Source: Agrobacterium vaccinii (GTDB lineage: Bacteria; Pseudomonadota; Alphaproteobacteria; Rhizobiales; Rhizobiaceae). From it: DNA of 64,000 bases. The position numbers and the translations under genes are program-made. The DNA lies in contig NZ_CP054151.1 of assembly GCF_021310995.1 (NCBI RefSeq), positions 971,501 to 1,035,500 of the forward strand. Direction: 5' to 3'. Under the pieces are notes generated by a model. It was not told the origin of the DNA. It searched no databases and saw nothing but the letters and a program-made list of their open reading frames with translations. Positions within the stretch are counted from its first letter, which is position 1, and the number at the start of each line of letters is the position of its first letter. Positions 9,284 to 17,123 of the stretch are shown in pieces.

Positions 9284-9502
9284 TGGCTATTGACTTCCTT
9301 CGCAAATGGCGCAGCGCGGAAAACCGCATGTGGCCCAGAGCGACATTGTGGGAAACGTTTAGCTCGCGTGCGTGACGCGGCTTGCGATCACCCTGCTTTT
9401 GACCGATCATCTGCAGAGTATGGACAATGTGGGCTGCCAGAGGACAAATCTATGTTTCATCGCTTCATGGCTTGAACCGTTTTGCCATAGGGACGCCTCT
9501 CG

Positions 9503-10405
9503 TTGAAGAATACTCGTCGCCAATCAGACCATCAGGCCGAGCAAACCCTACATCGCTTCGACCTCAACCCTCCCGATGTCGATAGCTGTCTCTCTCAGCT
9601 CCACACGGCTTTCTCCCATTATCGTCCGCGATGGGATTGGTGCCGCCAGTGCTTCTCGGTAGATGACGAGGCACGAACACGAAGTGCGGGCGATCCGCGT
9701 CGCGCCACCCTGGAAAGCTTCGGGCAAATCTACTTCGAACATCCGAACTGCTCCGGCGGCCGCGACACATTCCTGCATTGGCTGCCCCGTGGGCTGGAAC
9801 TAACATTCCTTAACTTTGACCATGACTACTTTCCCATGGAAGGCGCTATGCGACTTGGGCTCTGGCGCTGGCCGAGAGAGGAACAGGATGCACTGCGCGG
9901 CTTGTTCTGCAGCGTCGCGATGAATTGGTTCAACGGCGGCGAGCCCGTGCCATTCGAGCGTGTGATGCGCAAGTCGAACAAAGACATGGATAGCCTTGTG
10001 TCCGTACGCATCGTCAAAGCGCTCCTACTGCTTAGGATCAACCCCTTTGAGCTGTTTGCTTGGCTGGCACGAGCGAAATCAACCCGAGCGCGGAGCGTCC
10101 TGGTCGGACTCACGACCCATGGGCATCTCGTCGACGAAGGTGACTACTATGTTCTGGACGATACCACCGACGAACCATTGCTGCACGAGGGAACTCGAGC
10201 CTTAGATCGCCTCGCTTTGGACGCTCTTCAGCGGATCGCCACCGACGAGCGGCTGATATGCCTATGGGATTGGGCTCACCGAGAAGACCGGATGTTGGCC
10301 CGCACTATCGAGAATACGGAACCGTTGCGAACGCAACGTGCCCTGCGCCTGTTGGCGACGGAACGCCAGAAGGATCGCTTGATCGTCCAAGCTGCTGTCG
10401 TTTGA
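9503..10405 (+). CDS. Conserved unknown with CxxC...HxxC motif (paralogue of 53.1 kb gene)
   Basis: I do not recognise the family. The 300-residue protein is clearly homologous to the gene at 53082-53987 along its full length. Conserved blocks are HRFD, WCRQCF (C47, C50), EHPNCSGGR (H80, C83), TFLHWLPRGL and PFELFAWLAR. The CxxC/HxxC pairs suggest a structural metal site, probably zinc. The start is TTG at 9503; no better start fits the homology, which begins near residue 15. Soluble, no membrane segment. The cargo position in the island and the second copy by the T6SS region suggest an accessory role. Confidence 0.6.
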   Translation: MKNTRRQSDHQAEQTLHRFDLNPPDVDSCLSQLHTAFSHYRPRWDWCRQCFSVDDEARTRSAGDPRRATLESFGQIYFEHPNCSGGRDTFLHWLPRGLELTFLNFDHDYFPMEGAMRLGLWRWPREEQDALRGLFCSVAMNWFNGGEPVPFERVMRKSNKDMDSLVSVRIVKALLLLRINPFELFAWLARAKSTRARSVLVGLTTHGHLVDEGDYYVLDDTTDEPLLHEGTRALDRLALDALQRIATDERLICLWDWAHREDRMLARTIENTEPLRTQRALRLLATERQKDRLIVQAAVV

Positions 10406-10637
10406 GCCGCCGCTGGCGTCCCCCTGTCTGGAAATATGTGTGCGATATCTTCGAATGCGCGTGACGGCTGCCGCAAGATCGAATGCCTCTTGAACCGCCA
10501 CCTTTGGGATCGTGAGGCGACCAGACACCCTTCGAGGAAGGTTCGGTGTTGGCGCATGCGGAAGCCAGCGTGCGATCCGGAGGAGACATTAAGATGCGGA
10601 ACCGGTGGGCACGCATCCCATAATTGCTGAATGCGTA

Positions 10638-11384
10638 TCACCAACTCTTTTGCACAAGTTCGCCTGATGGAGCGCAAGCGTAGAACCCTGCTGTCGGTCC
10701 ATATGCGTGGGTCGTTGCAAGAGCGACTCCAGGGCGAGCGCCTTCTTCAGGCGAATGACCAGCTCCGTTGCCTGTCATATCGCTCGATGTGAGGCCGGGG
10801 TCCACCGCGTTCACTTTGATCCCTTCCCGATCCAGCTCCTTCGCGAGCTTGACGGTCAACATGTTCAGCGCAGTCTTGGAGGCGCAGTATCCGCCGAAAC
10901 CGACCGTCCATGTTTCGCTCCGCATGTCCAAGGCATCCGTCAACGAACTTAGGCCGCTGCTCATCATTACGATCCGTGCCGCCTTCGATTTGCGCAACAA
11001 CGGCAAAAAGGCTTGAGTGACGCGCATCACCCCGAATACGTTGGTGTTGAACATCCGCTGCATCTCGTCAATTGACTCCTCGGCAAGCGAGGGAGGCGGA
11101 CCAAACATGAGCCCGGCGTTGTTGACCAATACGTCGAGATGCCCCACTGCACTCTTGACGATTTTGGCGGCGTTGGAAACGCTCTCATCTTCCGTGACAT
11201 CGAGTTGCACTGCACGGGCGTCAACGCCGTTTCCTCGCAGTTCGCAAGCTGCCATCTCGCCCCGTGACACGTCTCGGCATCCCAGCCAGACTGTGTGTCC
11301 GGCTGCGCCAAGCTGCCGCGCAATGGCGAGGCCAATACCCTTGTTTGCTCCCGTAACGAGCGCAATGGGCGATGTGTGGGTCAT
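10638..11384 (-). CDS. Short-chain dehydrogenase/reductase
   Basis: A 248-residue classical SDR. The N-terminal TGANKGIG is the glycine-rich NAD(P) site, NNAG follows near residue 85, and YCASK provides the catalytic Tyr and Lys with an upstream Ser in MMSSG. I chose the ATG at 11384 (MTHTSPIALVTG) over the one 18 bases upstream because it places the Rossmann motif at the usual distance. It lies 54 bases downstream of the marR-type gene on the same strand, with a palindrome between, so it is probably that regulator's target. The likely role is reduction of a carbonyl or quinone in stress or xenobiotic handling; the substrate is unknown. Confidence 0.85.
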   Translation of the reverse strand: MTHTSPIALVTGANKGIGLAIARQLGAAGHTVWLGCRDVSRGEMAACELRGNGVDARAVQLDVTEDESVSNAAKIVKSAVGHLDVLVNNAGLMFGPPPSLAEESIDEMQRMFNTNVFGVMRVTQAFLPLLRKSKAARIVMMSSGLSSLTDALDMRSETWTVGFGGYCASKTALNMLTVKLAKELDREGIKVNAVDPGLTSSDMTGNGAGHSPEEGARPGVALATTHAYGPTAGFYACAPSGELVQKSW

Positions 11385-11421
11385 GATGACGTCCCTGATC
11401 ATTTCGATGTCAGAGACATAC

Positions 11422-11434
11422 TACGAAATTCGTA
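11422..11434. promoter_or_regulatory. Palindromic operator candidate upstream of the SDR gene
   Basis: TACGAAATTCGTA is a near-perfect palindrome located in the 54-base gap between the MarR-type gene and the SDR gene. A related half site (TTCGTA) recurs just inside the end of the regulator gene. MarR proteins bind short inverted repeats of this size, so this may be the operator. Confidence 0.4.
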
Positions 11435-11438
11435 ATAT

Positions 11439-11873
11439 TCAACCTTCGTATTTTGCAATTTGTTGGGTAAGCCTCAGAAATTCGGTTTGGTCGACGGAAT
11501 CGAGGGCCTGCAGCATCGCTTTGCAGGATGCTCGATATCCATCGATATAGCCTGCAACGGCTTGCTGCCCCTCGTTCGTGATCGTCAGAGCCACCGACCT
11601 GCGGTTCGCCTCTGGCCGCTGCCGTTCAATCATGTCCCGACGGACCAGCCGGTCAGCCGAAGACGACATTGTCGTCAGAGCGACCTGAAGGTGCCGGGCA
11701 ACATCCCCGAGGTTACACTCGGGATGCTCATCGATAAAAAGAAGCGCCTGAATATCGAGGGGGTTGAGCGAGTTTTGCATAACGGCCGCTGCCTCCGCGA
11801 CCTTGAAACGACGGGTAAAGCGCTCAAAGGCGGTAGCGAGTTTTTCGATTTGTTCGGGCGTAGGTTCTGTCAT
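11439..11873 (-). CDS. MarR-family transcriptional regulator
   Basis: A 144-residue winged helix-turn-helix regulator. The core LGDVARHLQVALTTMSSSADRLVRRDMIERQRPEANRRSVALTIT contains the recognition helix and the wing with the conserved D/N-R-R basic turn. Flanking helices form the dimer interface. MarR proteins usually repress nearby genes and are released by phenolic ligands or oxidants. Being directly upstream of the SDR gene on the same strand, it probably controls it and perhaps the wider detoxification block. Confidence 0.85.
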   Translation of the reverse strand: MTEPTPEQIEKLATAFERFTRRFKVAEAAAVMQNSLNPLDIQALLFIDEHPECNLGDVARHLQVALTTMSSSADRLVRRDMIERQRPEANRRSVALTITNEGQQAVAGYIDGYRASCKAMLQALDSVDQTEFLRLTQQIAKYEG

Positions 11874-12003
11874 TCCTGATATTAAGCATTTCTGCTCCGA
11901 GGACGTAAGGCATTACCCCAGAATAGGTATTCCTTGAATTTATGCGATAACCGCTAATGGCGCAGTGCAGCCATCCCCGGCATTATAACTTTCTTCGGGA
12001 AAG

Positions 12004-12018
12004 CGGAAATTATTTCCG
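12004..12018. repeat. CGGAAATTATTTCCG palindrome
   Basis: A 15-base near-perfect palindrome found identically at 22067-22081, with variants at 7111-7125 and 3338-3352. The copies sit at module junctions (ends of integrase, defence and detox blocks). They may be terminators or short interspersed palindromes. Confidence 0.4.
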
Positions 12019-12159
12019 AGAACTCGCTGGTTGAATGCTTCAAACAGTCTGTGACGAATGACGGTTTGGGCCCGCAAGGAGAACGTCCGTTCCTTTTTGC
12101 AACAGTCATGGAAGCGGACATGCCGCTTTGAAAAAGAGAGCTTTATGCAGGTGAAACCG

Positions 12160-13164
12160 TCACTGCGAAACGGCAACGACAACCTTCCCCTTGGCGCGCC
12201 CGGTTTCGACATAAGGCAAGGCTTCCGCCGTCTGCGAAAAGGGAAACACCTTGTCGACGACAGGACGGATGGCGCTAGCGTCGACCAGCTTGGCGATCTC
12301 CTGCAGTTGCTGGCCTTCCGCCCGCATGAATAGGAACGAATAGTCGACGCCCCGGCTCTTTGCCTTTTTCAGAATCCCTCTGCTCAGCATCCACATGACA
12401 AGGCGCAGGATGAGGTTCAGCCGCAGGGATTTGGCGAAGGGGACGTCCGGCGGTCCGGAGATCGAGATCAGTTTACCGCCGGGCCTCAGCACATTCACCG
12501 ACTTTGCTAACGCCCTGGCATCCTGGCTGTTCAGCACGAGATCGTATCCCGAGAGCACCTGTTCGAAGTCCTGCGTCTTGTAGTCGATGACCACATCCGC
12601 GCCGAGGCTTTTGACAAGCTCGATATTCGCGGCACTAGTGGTGGTCGCCACGCTGGCACCGAGATGTTTGGCGAGTTGGATAGCGAATGTGCCGACACCG
12701 CCGGACCCTGCCTGGATGAATACCTTTTGACCCGGCTTGACCTTGCCCACCTCGACAAGCGCCTGCCACGCGGTCAGTCCGACCAGCGGGATCGAGGCAG
12801 CCTGCACCATGGAGAGGTTTTTCGGCTTCAGCGCCAGGTCTGCGGCATCAACCGCTATCATTTCTGCGAAGGTGCCAGCTCTGTGATCCCGCGGACGTCC
12901 GTAGACTTCGTCGCCTGCCTTGAACTGTCGGACATTGGCGCCGACGCGGAGGACAGTGCCAGCCAGATCATGACCGAGGATGAAGGGCGGGCGATAGGGC
13001 AGGAACAGCTTGAATTCGCCGTCACGCACCTTGGAATCAAGAAGGTTGATTGCGGTGGCCTCGATGCGAACCAGCACGTCGTTGGCACCGATCTCAGGAT
13101 TTGGCATGTCCGCTAGACGCAGGGGCCTATGCTTCTTGTATTTGTCGACAACGAAGGCTTTCAC
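12160..13164 (-). CDS. Zinc-independent quinone oxidoreductase-type MDR protein
   Basis: A 334-residue medium-chain reductase. The N-terminal GroES-like domain has the LGHDLAGTV block and DEVYGRP; the cofactor domain has AGSGGVGTFAIQLAKHLGA, the NAD(P)H-binding glycine motif. The zinc-ligand cysteine cluster of alcohol dehydrogenases is absent, as in quinone oxidoreductases. The start is GTG at 13164 with GGAGAG seven bases upstream. It reduces quinones or activated alkenes in related proteins. It belongs to a same-strand run of SDR, OYE and SDR genes. Confidence 0.85.
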   Translation of the reverse strand: MKAFVVDKYKKHRPLRLADMPNPEIGANDVLVRIEATAINLLDSKVRDGEFKLFLPYRPPFILGHDLAGTVLRVGANVRQFKAGDEVYGRPRDHRAGTFAEMIAVDAADLALKPKNLSMVQAASIPLVGLTAWQALVEVGKVKPGQKVFIQAGSGGVGTFAIQLAKHLGASVATTTSAANIELVKSLGADVVIDYKTQDFEQVLSGYDLVLNSQDARALAKSVNVLRPGGKLISISGPPDVPFAKSLRLNLILRLVMWMLSRGILKKAKSRGVDYSFLFMRAEGQQLQEIAKLVDASAIRPVVDKVFPFSQTAEALPYVETGRAKGKVVVAVSQ

Positions 13165-13288
13165 GGGTTCTCTCCGGTGTAAGATGATTATCAGGTCAGA
13201 CCGCCGGGAAAGCCAGAGCTTTCAGCACGAACTCGGCATGGTAATGCAAGATCGCACCGTCGCGGGCATCGTCAAAGATAATCAAATC

Positions 13289-14113
13289 TCAGGCTATGTT
13301 GAATTGCTTGCGCAGGATACGATCAAACAGCGCACGCGGAAGAAAGCGCCGGGCGAAGGAAGTCTGTCGGGCAGCCTTTCCCGAGGGGTACCGCAAGCGC
13401 GGCGTCCTTGCTTGCGCTGCGGCAAGAATAGTCGCGGCGACATCGTCTGCCGTGTCGCCGGCTGCCATGGCGGCATTGAACGCCGCTTGGTATCGGGCAA
13501 ATGTCTGACCATAGGCCGCAACGGGACGGTCGCCACGCGGCGAGTTGGCTTCGATGGACGTCTTCGTCGCCCATGGCTCAATGACGGCGACCCGGATGCC
13601 GAACGGCCGCACCTCGTGATCGAGGGATTCGGAATAACCCTCGATCGCATGCTTGCTCGCCGTATAATAAGCGCCGAAGGGACCAGGAATAAGCCCCACG
13701 ACCGAGCCAATATTCAGGATCCGCCCAAAACCCTTTTGACGCATGATCGGAAGAACTGCATTCGTCACCCGCACCACGCCCAGAAAATTTGTATCGAACA
13801 GCGCATGAACCTGCTCGATCGAACTTTCTTCCGCAGCGCCTGATATGGCGTATCCGGCATTGTTGACGAGAAGGTCGATTTGGCCGAGTTCTGCAAGTGC
13901 CAGCGACGCCGCGGCAGCAACGGAAGCGTCCGAGGTCACATCGCACGCGATCATGCGTATGCCGTCGCGAACCTCGTCGGGTGACGCCTTGCGGCTGGTG
14001 CCAATCACCCGGTAACCCGCCCGGCTGAGCGTCAATGCAGCCGCTTTGCCGATGCCGCTTGAGGCACCGGTCACAAATGCAGTCTTCTGTCTTTTAGATG
14101 CAAAGGTTGCCAT
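13289..14113 (-). CDS. Short-chain dehydrogenase/reductase
   Basis: A 274-residue SDR: TGASSGIGKAAALTL (cofactor site, residues ~15-29), NNAGYA, then GAYYTASKHAIEGYSESL with catalytic Tyr-x3-Lys. The C-terminal 50 residues (RYPSGKAARQ, RRFLPRALFDRILRKQF) resemble the extended SDRs often annotated as oxidoreductases acting on hydrophobic carbonyls. It is the second gene of the same-strand block between the MDR and OYE genes. Substrate unknown. Confidence 0.85.
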   Translation of the reverse strand: MATFASKRQKTAFVTGASSGIGKAAALTLSRAGYRVIGTSRKASPDEVRDGIRMIACDVTSDASVAAAASLALAELGQIDLLVNNAGYAISGAAEESSIEQVHALFDTNFLGVVRVTNAVLPIMRQKGFGRILNIGSVVGLIPGPFGAYYTASKHAIEGYSESLDHEVRPFGIRVAVIEPWATKTSIEANSPRGDRPVAAYGQTFARYQAAFNAAMAAGDTADDVAATILAAAQARTPRLRYPSGKAARQTSFARRFLPRALFDRILRKQFNIA

Positions 14114-14225
14114 TACTTTGTTCTCGATCTGGTGCGCGACATCTGTCCGCGCAGCCTTGGGAATTGTCAGGAATTAATAGTGATCGACATGAGAGGGGCC
14201 GCGCCGAGGTACGGCCCCTGATGGC

Positions 14226-15320
14226 TCAACGACCGGAGGTCTCGGTAAGGCGCGGATAGTCGGTGTAGCCCGCAGCGCCGCCGCCATAGAGCGTGGCCGG
14301 ATTGATTTCGGCCAGAGGTGCACCGCTTTGCAGTCGCTCCACGAGATCGGGATTGGCGATGAAGGGGCGTCCGAAGGCAATGAGATCCGCACTGCCATCG
14401 GCCAGATACGACGTCGCAAGCTCAAAATCAAAGCCATTGTTGGCGATGTAGCTTTTGCTGAAGCGGCGGCGCAGCGAGCCATAATCGAAGGGCGCGACGT
14501 CGCGCGGGCCGCCGGTCGCACCTTCGACGACGTGAATGTAGGCGATGCCGAGAGCATCGAGTTTATCGACGATGTAATCGTACTGCGTCTGGGGATCGCT
14601 GCAGGAAATGCCGTTGGCGGGCGAGACCGGCGAAATCCGAGTGCCTACGCGCTCGGCACCGATTTCCTGCGCCACCGCGGCGGTGACTTCGAGCATGAGA
14701 CGCGCGCGGTTTTCCACGGAGCCGCCATAGGCATCCGTTCGAACATTGGCGCCGTCTTTAGTGAACTGCTCGAGCAGATAGCCGTTGGCCCCGTGCACCT
14801 CGACCCCATCGAAACCGGCTTCGACGGCATTGGCTGCCGCCTTGCGGAAGTCGTCTACGATACCGGCGAGCTCATCAATCTCCAGGGCGCGGGGCTCGGA
14901 CACATCGACAAAGCCATTGTTGACAAAGGTCTTGGTCGCCGCACGAATGGCCGATGGCGCCACTGGCAGGCCGCCATTGGGCTGCAGGTCGACATGGCTG
15001 ATGCGACCAACATGCCAGAGCTGCATGACGATGCGCCCACCCTTTGCGTGCACAGCAGCCGTCACCTTGCGCCAGCCGTCGATCTGGTCCTTCGTGTAGA
15101 TGCCGGGCGTGTCCTGATAGCCCTGGCCCTGCTGGGAAATCTGGGTAGCCTCGGATATAATCAGCCCTGCAGAAGCGCGCTGGGCATAATATTCGGCTGT
15201 CAGGTCGCCGGGCACGAAGCCCGCGCCAGCGCGGTTGCGGGTGAGCGGCGCCATGACGATGCGGTTTGCAAGCGTGATTGCGCCTAGACTGGTGGGTTCG
15301 AAGAGGGTGGTCTTTGTCAT
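14226..15320 (-). CDS. Old Yellow Enzyme-family alkene reductase
   Basis: A 364-residue FMN-dependent ene-reductase. Signatures are the N-terminal FEPTSLGAITLANRIVMAPLTRNRA, QLWHVGR, EVHGANGYLLEQF (the substrate-binding His and Asn) and the C-terminal IAFGRPFIANPDLVERL that binds the FMN phosphate. I use the ATG at 15320 (MTKTTLFEP); an upstream in-frame start would add 42 residues not found in the family. Homologues reduce N-ethylmaleimide, nitrate esters and other electrophilic alkenes with NADPH. The position between SDR genes fits electrophile detoxification. Confidence 0.9.
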   Translation of the reverse strand: MTKTTLFEPTSLGAITLANRIVMAPLTRNRAGAGFVPGDLTAEYYAQRASAGLIISEATQISQQGQGYQDTPGIYTKDQIDGWRKVTAAVHAKGGRIVMQLWHVGRISHVDLQPNGGLPVAPSAIRAATKTFVNNGFVDVSEPRALEIDELAGIVDDFRKAAANAVEAGFDGVEVHGANGYLLEQFTKDGANVRTDAYGGSVENRARLMLEVTAAVAQEIGAERVGTRISPVSPANGISCSDPQTQYDYIVDKLDALGIAYIHVVEGATGGPRDVAPFDYGSLRRRFSKSYIANNGFDFELATSYLADGSADLIAFGRPFIANPDLVERLQSGAPLAEINPATLYGGGAAGYTDYPRLTETSGR

Positions 15321-15372
15321 GATATCACTTTCATGCTTTCTGAATCTCGTTGGTTCATCGAGTGAGGAAAGC

Positions 15373-16161
15373 TCACACCGATGTGCGATAGCGTTCGGCA
15401 GAGAGCGCGTTGGCGAGATTGCCGAGCATGGCTTTTCGCGCGCCATCGAAGGCGTCCCACTGGCCGATATCGTGCAAGGGCGGGATGGTCACCAGTTCGC
15501 GACGGTCGAACCCGACCAGGGCCGCATCGACCAGATCACCCACTTCCATGACATTGTTCATGGCATTGACGTCTGCGCCGACGTGATCCCAGATTTCGGT
15601 CCGGGTCGTGGCGGGAAGCACCGCCTGAATGTAAACACCCTTCGGTCCGAGCTCTTGCGCAAGTCCCTGTGACAGGAAAAGGACGAAAGCCTTTGTCGCA
15701 CCGTAGACGGTCATGCCGAATTCCGGGGCGAGGCCGACGACCGAACCGATATTGACGATTGCGCCTTCCCCTGCCTTGGCAAGTCGGGGAGCAATAGCGC
15801 TGGAAAGCCTGACGAGCGCGGTCGCGTTGAGCGTAACGAGCTTGGTCATGTCATCGACGCTCTGGTCAACGAAGCTTCCACCGATCGCCGTTCCGGCATT
15901 GTTGACGAGAATGCCGATGCGCGCATCGTCACGCAGCCGGGTCTCAACCTTTGCAAGATCCGTCGTCTGGGTGAGATCGGCCGGGAGAATTTCGATCGTC
16001 ACGCCGGTTTCCTGGCGCAGACGGCTTGCAAGCATCTCCATGCGTGCCACGTCTCGGGCGACCAGCACGAGGTCATGGCCGCGGCGCGCGAACCGTTCGG
16101 CATAGGTGGCGCCAATGCCAGTGGACGCACCAGTAATCAGGACCGCGGAAATTTGGCTCAT
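15373..16161 (-). CDS. Short-chain dehydrogenase/reductase
   Basis: A 262-residue SDR: TGASTGIGATYAERFARRG (cofactor), NNAGTA, and VYGATKAFVLFLSQGLAQEL with Tyr-x3-Lys. The start at 16161 (MSQISAVLITG) is preferred; the longer frame adds a Met-rich stretch over the operator region. It is the promoter-proximal gene of the OYE/SDR set and reads divergently from the adjacent tetR-type gene, which probably represses it. Confidence 0.85.
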   Translation of the reverse strand: MSQISAVLITGASTGIGATYAERFARRGHDLVLVARDVARMEMLASRLRQETGVTIEILPADLTQTTDLAKVETRLRDDARIGILVNNAGTAIGGSFVDQSVDDMTKLVTLNATALVRLSSAIAPRLAKAGEGAIVNIGSVVGLAPEFGMTVYGATKAFVLFLSQGLAQELGPKGVYIQAVLPATTRTEIWDHVGADVNAMNNVMEVGDLVDAALVGFDRRELVTIPPLHDIGQWDAFDGARKAMLGNLANALSAERYRTSV

Positions 16162-16194
16162 TGGATTGCTCTTTTCTCTAATTGAACCTATATT

Positions 16195-16237
16195 CATGAT
16201 CATCATCATGATTGGATTTAAATATGATGGACATCAT
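16195..16237. promoter_or_regulatory. Operator-like palindromes between SDR and TetR genes
   Basis: Two inverted repeats lie in the 111-base divergent gap: CATGAT-N4-ATCATG (16195-16210) and ATGATG-GA-CATCAT (16224-16237). They share the ATGAT core, as expected of a dimeric TetR protein binding two sites. They could control both divergent promoters. Confidence 0.55.
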
Positions 16238-16272
16238 GTATATGTCAACAGGTGTTGCGGAGAATTTAGAAA

Positions 16273-16821
16273 ATGAAGGTCAGCCGAGAACAGATGGCAG
16301 AAAACCGTCGCCGGATTCTGGATGTCGCGAGCCGGTTGTTTAAGGACAAGGGGTTCGATGCGGTCAGTGTGGCCGAAGTCATGAAGGCAGCCGGACTGAC
16401 GCATGGCGGCTTTTACGGACACTTCACATCAAAAGATGATCTTGTGGCCCAGACGCTTGCACAGGCGCTGGCATCTGACAGTGTCGGAGACGGCAAGTTC
16501 AACAGTTTCGTCCGCTCTTACCTCGCACCTCGTCATCGGGATAATCCCGGCAATGGATGCCCGACGGCAGGCCTCGCCGCCGCTATTCGTCACCAGAAGC
16601 CAGCCGCAAAAGCCGTCATGACAGAAGGATTGCGCACCCAAATCGCGCGTATCGAGCAGGCGCTTCCGGAGCAAGGTGCAGCCGAAAAGCGCCGTGCAGC
16701 GATCGGAAGCTGGGCCGCAATGGTGGGAGCCGTTATCCTTGCCAGAGCGGTCGATGATCCTGAATTGTCTGACGAGGTTCTTGAGCAGACGCGCGCTTGG
16801 ATCGACACCCGTGTCGGCTAG
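16273..16821 (+). CDS. TetR-family transcriptional regulator
   Basis: A 182-residue regulator. The N-terminal HTH (AENRRRILDVASRLFKDKGFDAVSVAEVMKAAGLTHGGFYGHFTSKDDL) is standard for TetR; the C-terminal ligand domain contains GCPTAGLAAAI, a block shared by TetR proteins that control reductase or efflux genes in proteobacteria. Divergent from the SDR/OYE genes and next to paired palindromes, it is probably their repressor. Confidence 0.85.
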   Translation: MKVSREQMAENRRRILDVASRLFKDKGFDAVSVAEVMKAAGLTHGGFYGHFTSKDDLVAQTLAQALASDSVGDGKFNSFVRSYLAPRHRDNPGNGCPTAGLAAAIRHQKPAAKAVMTEGLRTQIARIEQALPEQGAAEKRRAAIGSWAAMVGAVILARAVDDPELSDEVLEQTRAWIDTRVG

Positions 16822-17123
16822 GGCATCCGAAAGCGCACAATCTGCGCAGTCGATCCGGTAGAGGCCAATGCTCACCACCACGAGGACCGATCTCCCCGGA
16901 AACATCTGACGTGCCGCGGCTCAATGTTACCATTCGATCGCGGCACCCAGACATGGAAAATACTGGATTAGAAAGACTTAGTTGCAGCGCGCGTCGTTTC
17001 TCGGTTTGATGGTTACCACACCACGAGCCTCTGACCATGATCGAGCGACGGCCGCTTCCGGATGCTGCAAACTTCTGGCAGCATCCATTCCGATGGCGGA
17101 TTACTTTAGCTGGATCGGTTGGC
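16822..17123. other. Intergenic stretch without a recognised gene
   Basis: About 300 bases between convergent genes (TetR on plus, RND pump on minus). I see no convincing protein, RNA or clear terminator hairpin. Confidence 0.4.

Noticed and set aside
15235..15672. Long plus-strand frames across the reductase block
   Set aside because: Antisense shadows of high-GC SDR and OYE genes.
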